Assembly (NCBI RefSeq): GCF_020379485.1
Contig: NC_063442.1
Location: forward strand, 12,239,509-12,303,508
DNA length: 64,000 bases
DNA from: Brassica napus
Lineage: Eukaryota; Streptophyta; Magnoliopsida; Brassicales; Brassicaceae
Reading direction: 5' to 3'
Every line of letters begins with the position of its first letter. Positions within the stretch are counted from its first letter, which is position 1. The notes below the pieces were generated by a model, which searched no databases, had not been told where the DNA came from, and was given only the letters and a program-made list of their open reading frames with translations. A program made the translations under genes and the position numbers. This document shows positions 31,716 through 43,795 of the stretch, piece by piece.

Positions 31716-33728
31716 GCTTTTGAGCAACTGAAAGTGGCGATGACGACGGTTCCTGTACTGGCAATGCCAGATTTCGGAGCGCTGTTTGAAGTAGAGTCAG
31801 ATGCGTCTTCGATTGGTCTGGGAGCAGTACTAATGCAGCATGGGAGGCCGCTGGCTTTCTTCAGTCAAGCTCTCACAGAGAGGCAGAAGCTCAAATCACT
31901 GTACGAAAGGGAGCTCATGGCAATCGTGTTTGCAATTCAAAAGTGGAGGCATTACCTGTTGGGCAGAAGGTTTGTGGTTAAGACTGATCAGAAGAGTTTG
32001 AAGTTCTTGTTGGAGCAGAGAGAGATAAATATGGAGTATCAGCGTTGGTTGACGAAGCTGCTGGGGTTTGATTTCACAATTCAATACCGTCCCGGCCTAG
32101 AAAACAAAGCAGCCGACGCACTCTCACGTCGAGAAATGACTCCGGAACTCGCAGCTATCACCACCCCAATGGCGATTCAGCTAGAGGAGATCAGTGGAGA
32201 GGTCGATAAGGATTCGGATCTGCAGAAATTGATCAAGGAACTGCAGCAGGACCCTACATCACACCCGGGGTATGCTATGGTGAGTGGGAGGTTGTTAAGG
32301 CACGGGAGGTTAGTGTTACCGAGGAGGTCTCAGTTGATTGGGTTGGTATTGAGAGAGCTACATGATAGTCAAACTGGAGGGCATGGAGGCGTGCTGAAAA
32401 CTCAAAGAAGGGCTGCAGAAATGTTTTATTGGACGGGAATGATGACAGATGTGAGGCGCTATGTATCTTCGTGTCACGTCTGTCAGAGAAATAAGTATTC
32501 CACATTGGCACCAGGGGGTCTGCTCCAACCTCTGCGGGTTCCTGAACAAGTGTGGGAGGACTTATCCATGGATTTCGTCGAAGGGTTGCCTCGATCTTCA
32601 GGTTATAACGCAGTAATGGTGGTGGTAGATCGACTGACTAAGTACAGTCATTTCATTGCGCTCAAGCATCCCTTCACAGCCACTGACGTTGCACTCGCTT
32701 TCATTCAGGAAGTAATCAGATTGCATGGGTTTCCAAGGACCATCGTTTCTGATCGGGACAAGGTGTTCACAAGCCTGTTCTGGAAGGAGCTGTTCCGCTT
32801 GTCAGGAACCAAACTGTGCTTCAGTACTGCTTATCACCCCCAAACAGACGGACAAACTGAAGTAACTAACCGGGGAATGGAGACCTATTTGAGGTGTTTT
32901 GCTAGTGATAAACCCAAGTCGTGGGTGAAGTTCCTTCCTTGGGCAGAGTACAGCTATAACACGTCCTTTCATTCCTCAATAAAGATGTCACCATTCAAAG
33001 GAGTCTACGGAAGGGAGCCACCAGTGTTGTTGAAGTATGAGACGGGTTCCACCAGTAACGCTGAGTTGGAGGGGCAGATGGTTGAGCGAGACGAGACGCT
33101 TAAATTACTGAAGGAACATTTGCACCGAGCTCAGCAGAGGATGAAGGCGAAGGCAGATGAGTCTCGACGTGAGCTGGTATTCGAGGTTGGAGACAATGTC
33201 TACCTGAAACTCAGGCCATACAGGCAGCAGACATTGGCCAAGAGGGCCAACGAGAAGCTATCTGCTCGTTACTACGGTCCGTTCGAAATTGAAGCTCGTG
33301 TGGGAGAGGTGGCATATCGTCTTAAGCTACCTGAGGATGCAAAGATACATCACACGTTTCACGTATCCCAGTTGAAGAAAGTGATTGGGGAAGTGGGAGA
33401 AGTAGCGTCTCTTCCATCTCAATTGACAGCGGAGGGAGTGCTTGAGGTGGAACCAGAGGCTATAATTCAGACGCGGGTGAATGTGGGGTCTGGTCAAGAA
33501 GAGGTGATGGTGAAGTGGAAAGGGTTGCCAGAGTTTGATTGCACTTGGGAAGATAAGAAGAGGATGAAGGCAAGGTTCAGTAACTTCAACCTTGAGGACA
33601 GGGTTAATTTTGAAGGGCAGGGTATTGATACTTATGGGGCAACTCACCCTCCTATCATCTACACGTATCAACGCAAGAGGGCCTCCAAGTACTCAGGGGC
33701 TTCGAGCAATGATAAAGTAGGCCCATGA
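31716..33728 (+). CDS. Truncated Gypsy pol: RNase H, integrase, chromodomain
   Basis: An open frame of about 670 codons begins at AFEQLK (31716), the hinge after the reverse transcriptase palm. RNase H follows (ESDASSIGLGAVLMQ, YERELMAIVFAIQKW, KTDQKSLKFLL, ADALSRR). Integrase has an HHCC finger (GHGGVLKTQRRAAEMFYW...CHVCQRNK) and a catalytic core with D in LSMDFVEGLP, D in TIVSDRDKVFTS and E in TDGQTEVTNR. A C-terminal chromodomain (EVMVKWKGLPEFDCTWE) classes it as a chromovirus. No stop interrupts it, but without gag, protease and reverse transcriptase it cannot retrotranspose alone. The last 34 codons lie inside the 3' LTR. Translation start is unclear; the first ATG is near 31740. Confidence 0.92.
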   Translation, partial: AFEQLKVAMTTVPVLAMPDFGALFEVESDASSIGLGAVLMQHGRPLAFFSQALTERQKLKSLYERELMAIVFAIQKWRHYLLGRRFVVKTDQKSLKFLLEQREINMEYQRWLTKLLGFDFTIQYRPGLENKAADALSRREMTPELAAITTPMAIQLEEISGEVDKDSDLQKLIKELQQDPTSHPGYAMVSGRLLRHGRLVLPRRSQLIGLVLRELHDSQTGGHGGVLKTQRRAAEMFYWTGMMTDVRRYVSSCHVCQRNKYSTLAPGGLLQPLRVPEQVWEDLSMDFVEGLPRSSGYNAVMVVVDRLTKYSHFIALKHPFTATDVALAFIQEVIRLHGFPRTIVSDRDKVFTSLFWKELFRLSGTKLCFSTAYHPQTDGQTEVTNRGMETYLRCFASDKPKSWVKFLPWAEYSYNTSFHSSIKMSPFKGVYGREPPVLLKYETGSTSNAELEGQMVERDETLKLLKEHLHRAQQRMKAKADESRRELVFEVGDNVYLKLRPYRQQTLAKRANEKLSARYYGPFEIEARVGEVAYRLKLPEDAKIHHTFHVSQLKKVIGEVGEVASLPSQLTAEGVLEVEPEAIIQTRVNVGSGQEEVMVKWKGLPEFDCTWEDKKRMKARFSNFNLEDRVNFEGQGIDTYGATHPPIIYTYQRKRASKYSGASSNDKVGP

Positions 33729-34120
33729 TGGGAGGTGGCTTTGTCATGATTACGTGGAGAAGAGGATATCATAAAGCAGAGTGGTAAAGTAGTAAGGAAT
33801 AACGGTCTTGGCTGAGAAAAGACAAAAGGCACGTGGGAGTGTCATCATATCTTGTGCGTGTGTGCACAGCTGGCTAGTAGTACGAGTAGAAAACCACACA
33901 TGGGGTGTTGGTTAGGGTTGAGGCGAGTGTGCCGATCCCTAGAGTAGTATAAGTATGCAGTAGTTTCTTATTAGTAGGGCATCATTTGGATGATCATCAT
34001 GTTCATGTTAAGAGAGTTACTTTGAGAGTTCTTCTTGTAAACTTTGGTCATTCAATAAGAAATATCTTTCCTTTATCCAAAGTTACATAGTTGTTGGTTT
34101 CCTAAAAATAACTTGTAACA
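33626..34120 (+). repeat. 3' LTR of the Gypsy element
   Basis: 495 bp, TG...CA, followed by the target duplication gtaag. The pol reading frame enters this LTR and stops at 33726-33728. Confidence 0.95.
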
Positions 34121-34125
34121 GTAAG

Positions 34126-34886
34126 GTCACTAAGAAGGGTAACATGTAGATCCAAACATAAGAAGAGCAGAGAGTATTCTGGCTTTCCGCCGAAGAGAAC
34201 TTCATATGGACTCAGTTTGTTTGGAAGTGTTGATGATGGGAGTAAGTTACTCAGAAAACTTGCCGTACAAAAATGCATCAACCCAAAAAAAATTGTGGCG
34301 TTTTGCTATCAAACAACATTGACTACCAAAGTGATCAGTGATATGTTTGTGCTTCCTCTCACCAATCATATTTTGTTGAGGAGTCCAGAGGATAAAAAAA
34401 AATCAACTATTTGATCCCGCATCCGTTGCACTGAAGCATCTAAATTTGTTGACATATTTTCAAAGAGCTTTTGAAACACTAAAAAGACCGAGACAAAATT
34501 TGAGTTCAACCTCAAGGGATAAAACCTGCAATATCTCAAATATTTATCAGTAAAAAAGACATAGTACTTGAATCCTTGAATAGCTCACAGTAAATCCACT
34601 CAAGAGCTATAGTTGCCACAAAAAGGTAATCTAGCACTCTTCCCAAGCTGAGAAGAATCTCAAACCTTGGAGAAGGCTTTATTGATACATATGACTTTGC
34701 TTGTAGATAGATGATGGAAAACCTCGGAACTCGAATGTCCCAATCTTTTATGTCAAATCTCTCTATTTGTGGAAGTTTGAAAAGAAGAGTTAAGGGCACT
34801 GAATGCAGTGTAGACACCAAATTTACCAGATAGGCAATTTGATATGTAAAGCAAAAATTTATAAATAACATGAATAAAAAATACAA
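34126..34886 (-). pseudogene. Copia-type integrase remnant
   Basis: Minus-strand pieces in order: 34760-34620 resembles the GAG-pre-integrase/integrase junction (DWDIRVPRFSII, QAKSYVSIKPSPRFEI, DYLFVATI, WIYCELFK); 34490-34400 holds LFENMSTNLDASVQRMRDQI, the D-x-x-V-Q segment; 34220-34150 gives LSPYEVLFGGKPEYS, the end of a Copia integrase. Stops and frame changes are frequent. The Gypsy element 31198-34120 is inserted at its downstream end. Assignment to Ty1/Copia rests on SPYEVLFG and motif order. Confidence 0.65.
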
Positions 34887-34889
34887 TAA

Positions 34890-35845
34890 TATAATACTGT
34901 AATTAGAAAAGGACTAGGTTGAAGCAGAATCGAGATTAAGATTTCTTTCCTTAATCCTTTAAACGCCCGTAGTATGCCGGTTTGATACATTTGAGAATCC
35001 TAGGATACAACTGTCTATATCTTCAATCTCACAGCACTTGAGAACCAAAGTCTATATTTATTTCTATGTTATACTCTCACACAAAAAAAAAAACAAAAAA
35101 GAAGTAGGAGATAGTGGTTGTGTTTGTATTAGATGTGAGTGTCCATAGAATGAGAAGAGCATGGCTTTATATAGCCTCATAAAATAACGTGCATCACCAA
35201 GCACCAAGTGGAGATTTTAATTTTTTTTAAAATTAGACAGGAGTATCCTGGCCCCATAGAAGTGGTCTAGACTACTCACTTGTTACCACGTGTCGGTCCC
35301 CTGTCTCTGGCGATGCCAAAATGTTAATTTTCCCCAGTAACTGAGACTTGAACCCTGGTGGTTTCACCGTATTGGACTTTTTTCTTCAAGTTAATCACCA
35401 CCAAAATTTTAATTTTGATTCTATCATGATTATGAAATCATGGGCTGAATTGATTCTCTGTATGTTACAGCATTGAATCCAAAATCAAATTCATTATTGG
35501 TCAAAAACGTTAGTCAAAGACGAGAGACAAAGAAATCTTCTGCTTTATTATTTTGTAAAATAATTAGCAATAGACTTTGGGCTAAGCAAAAAAATCTTAG
35601 TGGTTTAATCCAAAATTCAGTCCAGTCCAAGTATCTCTTTTCTTAGTACACGAAAGTATCAACAAAGTTTTTATAACTTTGTTTTAGTTTCTCCATTTAT
35701 ACACAAGAGATTTCCACCTCATATCTCTAATATGAATATTTTACAAATAATTCTATGTTAGACTTTCATTTCTCATTCAAACGAACTTCGTTTTTGACAT
35801 ATTATTTCACTATATTATAGTGTTCATAACAATGAATCCAATGAT
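34890..35845. other. Segment with LTR-like features inside the Copia remnant
   Basis: On the minus strand a TATA-like CTATATAAAG lies near 35175 and the segment separates integrase-like (34126-34886) from protease/pre-integrase-like coding pieces (35850-36240). It could be an inserted solo LTR or SINE-like insertion. The reverse complement also shows GGTTCAAGTCTC near 35340, resembling a tRNA B box. Borders not found. Confidence 0.3.
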
Positions 35846-35849
35846 TCCT

Positions 35850-36560
35850 GAATCCGGTCATTCCGACAATCAAATTGCGCAAAAAAATCACCGGAATATT
35901 AGTCGTAGCCATTTGTCCAAAAAACAGTTCCAGCATGCAGGGTTATTCAAGACATAATAATCATCAAGTCTGCTTCCTTGTGTCATATTTTGATGTGTTT
36001 GTTTGTCCTTTACATACACATCATCAAAATCAAAGGTAAAGGAACGTGGATAATCAGTTGTGAGCTTAGAAACATAGAGTACATATACTTAGCTATTTAT
36101 GAACAAACTAAGAAATCATTTGAGAACAAGGTCCCTAACACTGATTGGAGAGGAAGAGATCTGATGTGTGTGATTGGTAAGAAATTGCCATCAACAACCA
36201 TTATAGAATCATTTTTGTGATATTTTCCGAGATGTTTTGAAGGTGTTGTGGTGAGTTTCTGATGTGTGCAGAAGCACCAATGTCAGAGTCTAAGTTATCA
36301 CATATATTCTTGATTTCTCTCAAGTAAACCACTGTAGTCTTGCCTTGTTTTGAAACAGTTTTCAAGCGGCTTTGTAAGTCAAATCTGGAGACTGAGACAC
36401 GGTTATACTGTTTAAAGTGTGAGTTGAATCATTGGATCCTAAGTTTTCAAATCTATTGTGTAGGATGACAGCTTTATCCTGCTTGTACGGGACAACGACG
36501 TCACTCTTTGTCGTACTACTCTGCTATCCCACTTGGAATAGCCTTTGCCAAAGTTTCAGC
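35850..36560 (-). pseudogene. Copia-type gag and protease/pre-integrase remnant
   Basis: Minus-strand reading frames give, from high to low coordinate, LEKGVTFKFAGAETLAKAIP (36590-36530), SRLKTVSKQGKTTVVYLREI (gag zinc-proximal region, about 36370-36310), GNFLPITHIRS, TLFSNDFLV, VSKLTTDYP-SFTFDFDDVYVKD and TQGSRLDDLYVLNNPA (about 36220-35950). This order and wording are those of a plant Ty1/Copia polyprotein around the protease and GAG-pre-integrase region. Frameshifts are many. Same orientation as the integrase remnant, so both are probably one old element. Confidence 0.7.
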
Positions 36561-36951
36561 ACCAGCAAACTTGAACGTCACTCCTTTCTCAAGTGGGTTT
36601 GCTTAATTTGATCACACAATCGCTTTGCTCTTGAGCTTGTAGTTTTGACATAAAATACATTCAAAAACTTTTTCATACTTAAATCTCAAATCTATATAAA
36701 TTATATTTATATCTAACAGCAACAAAAGCTAATTCGAACAGATATATTTAAAATAATAGCAACAAAAAGGTAGTGTATATTACATAATATAACGTCATAA
36801 TAATTATAAACACATGACAAGTCTACGCAAATTTTGAAAAGAATAAAACACTTTCTTTTCAAGAAGTAACAAAGAATAATAAAGTTACCACTTACATCGT
36901 TATAAATTGAAGAAAGAGCATTTGCAATTATGCAATTATATTTTTTCTGGC

Positions 36952-39436
36952 TCAAGCCACCACTGCTCTCTTTCCTTTGCTGCTTTTGGTACTATCTTTC
37001 TTCCTTCTGGAAATGCCTGTGATGGGATGACCCAGAGGACCTGACCAGGTCTGAACTTGTGTTGGAGGTTCATCTTTAGAAAAATTGAAAGAAGTAGAAG
37101 TGAAGGACGAAGCCATGTCTGGTGGGACGAATGTCGGGTCTATGTGCTGCGAGGCCCCCAATGGTACCCCCATTGCTCCCCCGTCCTGGTGTGGTGGCGG
37201 AAACTTCTCGCTCTTGCTTTTTGCGTTTGCGTGTGTGATCAATCTCCTCCTCTGTTTTTTTGTGTGTGTGAGAGATAATGTTAAACGAGTTGCACATGTT
37301 AATGAATCGATCTTTAAGCATATGCATCGGTGGAATAAAACCATTATTCAGCTCGCATCCTAACATAGACAAGTGTATGCCGCAAAACCAATTTATAACA
37401 ACTATATTATATATACCTAGAAGGCTAGAAGCAACCTAATTCGAGTCACAGTAAAACAAAAAGAGAAGTTATTGAGTTGAGAGGTGCTTACATCGACATT
37501 TGACTGAAGTTCTGCATTAGCTTCTGGAGCTGGAAGTGCTCTATTTGACCGCTCTCTATGCCTATTCTTCCTTGCACCATCTCCTTGGGCTTTACTAGCA
37601 GCTCTTTGTCTGCACACGAGAAAAGTGTATGTCTATGCATTCCAACATATATATATACTATATTATATAATATCCAATATATCTAAAATTTCCAAAATAA
37701 ATGTATTCCACTCCACTCTATCTTGATGGTGGTAATATAACTTATATTCAAAGTCAGGACCTAAACTGAGAGGAGCAACTAAATACGGAGTAAAACATGT
37801 GTAGGAATGATTACAACAGTATAAATGCAACTAACCTCCGAGTTTCTTCATCTCGACGCTTAGCATCCATTTCTTTACTCGGTGGATACTTTGGGAGATC
37901 AGCAGGTTCACAGGCAAATGGGTCGCTTGTAAAGAACTGTACAGGAAAAAACAGCAGAGTTAACTCATTTAATCATGCCAGCAACATCATCAAACCAGTA
38001 CATGTAAAAAACAGCAACAGAAACATACTTCACTTTCTAAAGCAGCAGTTGCAGTTCGGCGGTTTTCAGGTTCAATTGAAAGAAGGGAGTCAATGAGAGG
38101 AAGAGATGACGCTGGAAAATCTTTAAAAGTCTCTCTAATGCATCTTTTGTATGGTTCACGTGGTTTGTATATCGCTCCGTGTGTAAATTTTCCCTTTTTC
38201 CAGTAATCCTCCGAAGGTGAACCACATAGCTTGTAAATCTTATGGAGTTGTTCCACCTAAATCCACCAGAAAGAGCCACACTAAGTAATGAATATACAAA
38301 TATAATCGAATGAGACAAAACAAGGATGATGATTTACCTCTGTTCGACCAGGCATAATAGGTCTTCCGGCCAAAAGCTCAGCTAAAATACAGCCGGCGCT
38401 CCAAAGATCAATACCAACACCATAATCAGTGGCCCCAAGAAGAAGCTCCGGAGCTCGATACCACAGTGTAACCACTCGGCTAGTCATCGGCCTCTTGTGA
38501 TTAGGATCAAAAATAGTCGCCAGTCCAAAATCAGCAATCTTGAGGACCCCACCGTCGTCAATAAGAAGATTCGATCCTTTGATGTCACGATGAAGCACAC
38601 CGCGACTATGACAATGCTCCATACCAGATAACAACTGACGCATTAAACACTTCACCTGCAAATACAAATAAATAGCATTATATTTATTTTTTTATAAAAA
38701 AAAATCTAAAGATGAGATTTTTTCTTTACAAACCTCAGGTTCAGAGAAGTTAACAAGAGGGCTAGAAGCAAGACCAGCCAAGTCATGATCCATGTACTGA
38801 AACACAAGGTACAAGCTACAAGACATCCTGGAGGTAACCAAACCTTCCAACTTAACAACATTCGGATGATCAAGCCTCCGCAGAACGAGAATCTCTCTAG
38901 CCATAAACTTGACGCTCTCAGGCTCCAAGTTGTCAAACCGAACCTTCTTAAGCGCCACGATTTTACCAGTCAGCATATCCTTGGCTTTGTATACATTACT
39001 GTACGTTCCTTGCCCAATCTATAAAACAAAAGTAATCTATTTCAAAAAAAAAAAAACAAACCTTTAAGTAGCCTAACTAACTAACAATAAAAACCTTATC
39101 GATTTTCTCGAAAGTGTCGGCCTTTCGTGGAACCCAGCCGTTAAGAGCTTCACCACAAGCGTCAGAGAGCCAAGAAGGCCAACCAGCAGCGACCTGTTCG
39201 CCTCGCCAATGCTTTGAAGGGTTGCTCAGGCGCGGGTTAGGCTTTGACCTTCTCCGATCTCCTTTTGATTTCCTCTCTTCCTTGGGAGCCTCCTCGTGCT
39301 TCTTCTTCTTCTTCTCTACTTCCACATCAGCAGCACCGTTGGCCTCTCCCGTTTTGGAGGTCTGTGCTAGTTTAATTTCAGATGTCGTCGCCGCCGCCGC
39401 CTTAGACGAAGCCTCACGCCCAAACACGCACCCCAT
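36952..39436 (-). CDS. CDK-like Ser/Thr protein kinase, At1g54610-like
   Basis: Seven exons on the minus strand: 39436-39095, 39018-38734, 38655-38338, 38256-38029, 37936-37836, 37609-37492, 37251-36952; 563 residues, frame kept at every GT-AG border. MGC at the N-terminus predicts myristoylation at Gly2 and palmitoylation at Cys3, hence membrane attachment. A charged linker precedes the kinase domain (about 115-400): GQGTYSNV loop, Lys138, HRDIKGSN with catalytic Asp233, DFGLA with Asp251, and T-loop TSRVVTLWYRAPE. The helix usually reading PSTAIRE is PESVKFMAREI, so it belongs to the CDK-like, CRK-type branch and not to cell-cycle CDKs. The C-terminal 160 residues are basic, then Pro/Ser-rich, ending KSSKGKRAVVA. 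Lies between ACP and PES1 as in Arabidopsis. Substrates unknown. Confidence 0.93.
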
Positions 39437-39840
39437 TTTTAATCAACCGTGTGATTCAGCTTCCGAAACCTACGAATTGGAATGTGTGAAGCTATTAGAA
39501 CGAAGTTGATCTGAGATTTAATTGGGGTCGAAAAATCACTAACCCTAATCAAATGGTTCCGACGACGTCCATGGAAGAAGCTGGAGCTTGCGCTAAGTTG
39601 GGGAATATCTGAGGGAAGAGTTGAGGAGGAGAGATCGAATCTTTTGGAGGTAAGAGAACTCTGTGCTTGAGAGAGAGAGAGACTGGCAGCTAGCGGATGA
39701 GCGAGAAGTGGGAGTAGTAGGCGAGCGTTTTTTTTTTCTTCTTTTCTTTCTTTGGCACAACTTCTTCTGTATTTAATTTCCTGTTTCTTTTTTTTCTTGT
39801 AAAATGAACTTATACCTACCCAGATAATTAACATTAAATA
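39437..39840 (-). promoter_or_regulatory. 5' UTR and promoter region of the kinase gene
   Basis: Upstream of the ATG on the minus strand. Contains a CT/GA-rich stretch (39665-39690) and several short open frames that could act as upstream ORFs. No clear TATA box is seen. Confidence 0.4.
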
Positions 39841-42304
39841 TAGTTACAAAAGTTAAAAATTAAATGATGCTTAAAATTGTTTTGAAACGTGAGGGTAATC
39901 CCCTATACATTAAAAACAGAAGTCACTTTAGTGATTTCAGATAACGTGTCGTTCATAGGTGAAGTTTCAAAAAAAATTGTTATAACTTGACTGGTCGATT
40001 GTTTTTAATTTTTATTTATTTAAATTAGATCTAAAAATTTAAAGTAAGTCTAAAAATATTTAACATTACTTACCATATAATCTAGAGAATATTACAAATA
40101 ACAATTTATGGCAACTAAATCTCAAAATTATAGAAAGATTAATAATGTTATATTTTATTACTTTTAATATTTATAAACTATAAAATATAATGAACAAATT
40201 TTTATATAAAATAATTATAATAGTTTTATATTCTACTTGATGAATTGTATTCGAATATAATTATATAATAACAATTTTTAATATTACAAAATCCAAACAT
40301 GTTTATTAATATGATTTTTAAATTATTTATCGTTGTTTACATAATAAATTTATCAGAATTTTAAAATTATTTATATAATGTTATAAATTATTTATAAAAA
40401 TATAAATCCTACTATATATTGATTGAGAAGTCACATAAGTGATTTTTTTATTACGTGTTGATCATAAATGAACTCTTCAAATTGTTATAATTTGATTGAC
40501 CGATGATTTTTAATTTTATTTATTATAATTATATCTAAAAGGAAAGGGTAATTCAATTACCACTTTCCAAATAATCTACATAATATTAGAAATAATTATT
40601 TATGGTAACTAATTTTTGAAACTATGAAAGAGTAATAATGCGATCAATTTTTTTATATATTTATAAATTACATAAAATAATACACAAAAGTGTTTATTTC
40701 AATTGATATAATCATTTTATATTCGTATAGAAAGAATTATATTTGTATATAAAGTATCATAATAACTTTTAATGTCTAATAATTCAATGCATGCTTTATA
40801 AATCATTTATAAAATTATAAATACATTTACAAAAATCAGACATTTTAAATTATTATAAGAGGTTCTAAGTCATTTATAGAAGCTTATACATTAATTTATA
40901 AAATGTATTTTGAAAATTTATCCTCCTATTACAATATTTTGAATTTTTTTCATTTTAATGGTAAAATTCATCAACTATGTTTACTTAGTGTATAAACCCT
41001 AAACTAAATATTTACTGGTAGTAATAATAATTATGACCTATCAGAGTTTAATTCATTAAATAAAGTTAGTTTAGGAGGTTTTTCATTAAATACTTAGTTT
41101 GGGGGTTTTTTCCCAAAACAAACTTAGTTGGGGGGCTTTAACATTAAAATTCCTTATTCTTTTCTTATTATCTATTATTTAAATCCTTATAGTGGGATTT
41201 GTTTTATCAAAAACCAGCTTCAATCAACTAACGAGATATCTTCTTTCCTAATATCATGCATTTAATATTTAAATATATATATATAACAAGATTTGAGTTA
41301 TCAAAATTATGTATCTATTATAGAGAATTTGTACTCCCTACACACCATTTTTCCTCTATTTGCACTCCATACCCTACATCCCTCCAATTTTCTTCCCCCA
41401 ACATTACCATTTCCCCCCCCCCCCATTCAATGATATCCTACATTTGTTAGTATATTTAGCTAATTTACTCTATATTGTAACCAGAATATTTTTGAAAATT
41501 TATTAGAAGATATTTTATTTGATAGCTGAATTAAAATTTATTAGAGGATATTATATCTCATTGCTTCTCTTGAAAACTAGGTCATTTAGAAACTTAAACT
41601 AATTTGCTATATAAATATTGCACCACCCACATTAGTTTCACACATCTATCTTTTAAGTTTTCATATGTTTTTGATCGTTATATTTTAAATTCTACTTTTG
41701 TGATCTTCCGCAGGTGTATGATAATCAATAAGTAACTCATAGACGGGAACACCATTACTGGTATTTTTATGGGGGATTTTTCTTCTCCGTTTATTTTTGT
41801 TATCTTCCTCTTCATGTTGTATCTCTATCTATATTTTTGCATCAGTAGTGATTCAACTAACAAAAAGAGACGATTATGTTTATCCAGGACTGATCATCCC
41901 TTTCGAAAAAGGTAAATTCTTTTTTTTATAAAGTTAAATCACTTATCAAGAATATAAGATATGTATGCTAATCAAGTGCAATTTATTTATTGTGCGTGAT
42001 CCTCTTCGGTACGTCTAAGAGCCAAAGGTAATCTCAAAGCTTTTTAAAAACGTTGAAACTCATTGATGTTGTCCTATCAATTATATAATTTGTTATCTTT
42101 AAATATTTTTGTTAGAATTACCTCTTTTCTGACTCAAAGTTTAGAGAAAAAAACCGTAAATCATCTCTGCTGTTACAATGAAACCAATGATAATAAATCT
42201 CAGGTAATTCAAATATCTCTTTTATATTTCATGGCTAATTTTTTATTGGGGTTATGCGTGAAATATTTATATTTTCTCAATTATATTTTTCTGATGTTTT
42301 AAGA
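39841..42304. other. AT-rich repeat cluster with Helitron 5' ends
   Basis: Two segments begin like Helitron 5' ends: 39899 (TCCCCTATACATTAAAAACA, then GAAGTCACTTTAGTGA) and 40407 (TCCTACTATATATTGATTGA, then GAAGTCACATAAGTGA). They share the gaagtcac word and following text, so they belong to one family, probably nested. Their 3' ends are uncertain; 43993 is a candidate. A run of about 12 C is at 41413-41424. No gene recognised. Confidence 0.4.
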
Positions 42305-43795
42305 TCAATACTATTAAAAGAGAAGGATTCTAAAAAAATATACCTATAAAAGTTGTTTGGACCTTTTCATTTAACTCACTATTTTTTTGGTCTTACCTTA
42401 AATTTATACTAACAATATGTTACCATATATTTCTCTAACAATAATTTAGTCAATTCTTTTATTTATTTAAATCTCACTCCTAAATCCTAATCATTACTAT
42501 TACTATTTATATCATTTTGATTTTTAATTGTAAAAGTATTGAAACTAATGTTTTATATTATCACTTTTTTCATATAATATATGATTTAAAGCAAGATAAA
42601 TTACAAGACATATATTTGTACATTCTAACTTCCTCTTTCGTTTATAATAAAGTAATCATATTATATATAAACTTTCCCACTAAAATATCATATCATATAC
42701 TAAACTTTCAACTGTCTATAGTTTGATAATATTTTCATATTTAAAAATGATTTTTCTGAATATCCATGTTACCTTCACAAAAATGAAGAAATTCATTGGT
42801 TCTATTAAAACTAACATGACTTCACGATATCAGTATTGATTATTCAAGATTTTGAAAATTATTTGTTTAGATATTATACTTTTATATACTTTTCTTTTAA
42901 AACGAATCAATACTATTAAAAAGGAAAGAGTTTTAAAAAATCTAATATAAAAAAGTTGTTGGAGTTATGTATAACTATTTATTATTTTTCTGATAATTCA
43001 TTAATCATTCTAAACATACAATATTTTAAATATTTTTAACAAATCTTAATATTATTTCTTATGATACCTTTACTCAGAAAAATATTTCATCAACCATGTT
43101 TTTGTACAATAACGTTAAAAATCAATATCAAAAGGTTGTTGGATCTGATATGGACATTATGGGTCCACATCTGTTCGGGTATTTAAGATCCTAAAAGAAT
43201 TTGAAATATATGAAAAATATGAAAAATATCCGAAACACGAAAAGTATTTAAAACTCCAAACAAATACTAAAAAAAAATTCAAATACCTAAAAATTTAAAA
43301 TCTTATTCAAAATCTGACACGATGAACTTAAAAATATCCAAAATTTTATCCAAATACCCAATTTTGTTTTTTAATTTGAAAAATTTATCTGAAATCAAAA
43401 CTCTAATCGTAAACCAAAAACTTAAAAATAATATCCATAATACCGGAAACATATTCAGAATATCCAAATATACCTAATAAACACATATTTATGATCGGGT
43501 CTAGGGTAGGACCCGGACTCAAACAAAGACCTGCAGGTCAAAAAAAACCCAATAGGTTATCTTCTTTAGACCTGAACTAAACCTATAATTTTGGATCGGT
43601 TCGGTTTGTTTTTTTGATCCGGATATAATTCTCATGTCGAAAAGAAACTTACGTAAAAGTGTACATATAAAATTTCAAATAAACTAATTTGTATATTATA
43701 TAGCTGGTAAAAAATATGTTTTTCGATATAATAAAAATTTGTATTATAATATAATCTAACAACCCCGCGCTTTCCAAGCACGGGTCAAAATCTAG
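42305..43795 (+). mobile_element. Helitron, possibly compound
   Basis: Starts after host A with TCAATACTATTAAAAGAGAA and ends with hairpin-like CCCCGCGCTTTCCAAGCACGGG, TCAAAAT, CTAG (43792-43795) and host T. A second near-identical 5' end sits at 42907 (TCAATACTATTAAAAAGGAA), so either a shorter element 42907-43795 lies within or the region holds two fused copies. AT-rich, no Rep/helicase. Confidence 0.6.

Larger units (their letters stand above)
31198..34120 (+). mobile_element. Ty3/Gypsy chromovirus, internally deleted, recent insertion
   Basis: Two 495-bp LTRs (31198-31692 and 33626-34120) start TG and end CA, flanked by the 5-bp target duplication gtaag (31193-31197, 34121-34125). I count five single-base differences between the LTRs, about 1 percent, so insertion is recent. 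A primer-binding site for initiator methionine tRNA (TTGGTATCAGAGCC) follows the 5' LTR at 31695. Only seven bases after it the sequence enters the end of reverse transcriptase: gag, protease and nearly all of reverse transcriptase are gone. A purine-rich tract (GAAGGGCAGGG, 33612-33622) precedes the 3' LTR. Confidence 0.95.

Noticed and set aside
35320..35350. tRNA-like B box (minus strand GGTTCAAGTCTC) as a tRNA gene or SINE
   Set aside because: No matching A box or cloverleaf arms and no A-tail or target duplication found; too little for a tRNA or SINE call.
41413..41424. C-run as a quadruplex or i-motif element
   Set aside because: A single homopolymer run without the four-tract arrangement needed; may also be a sequencing problem.
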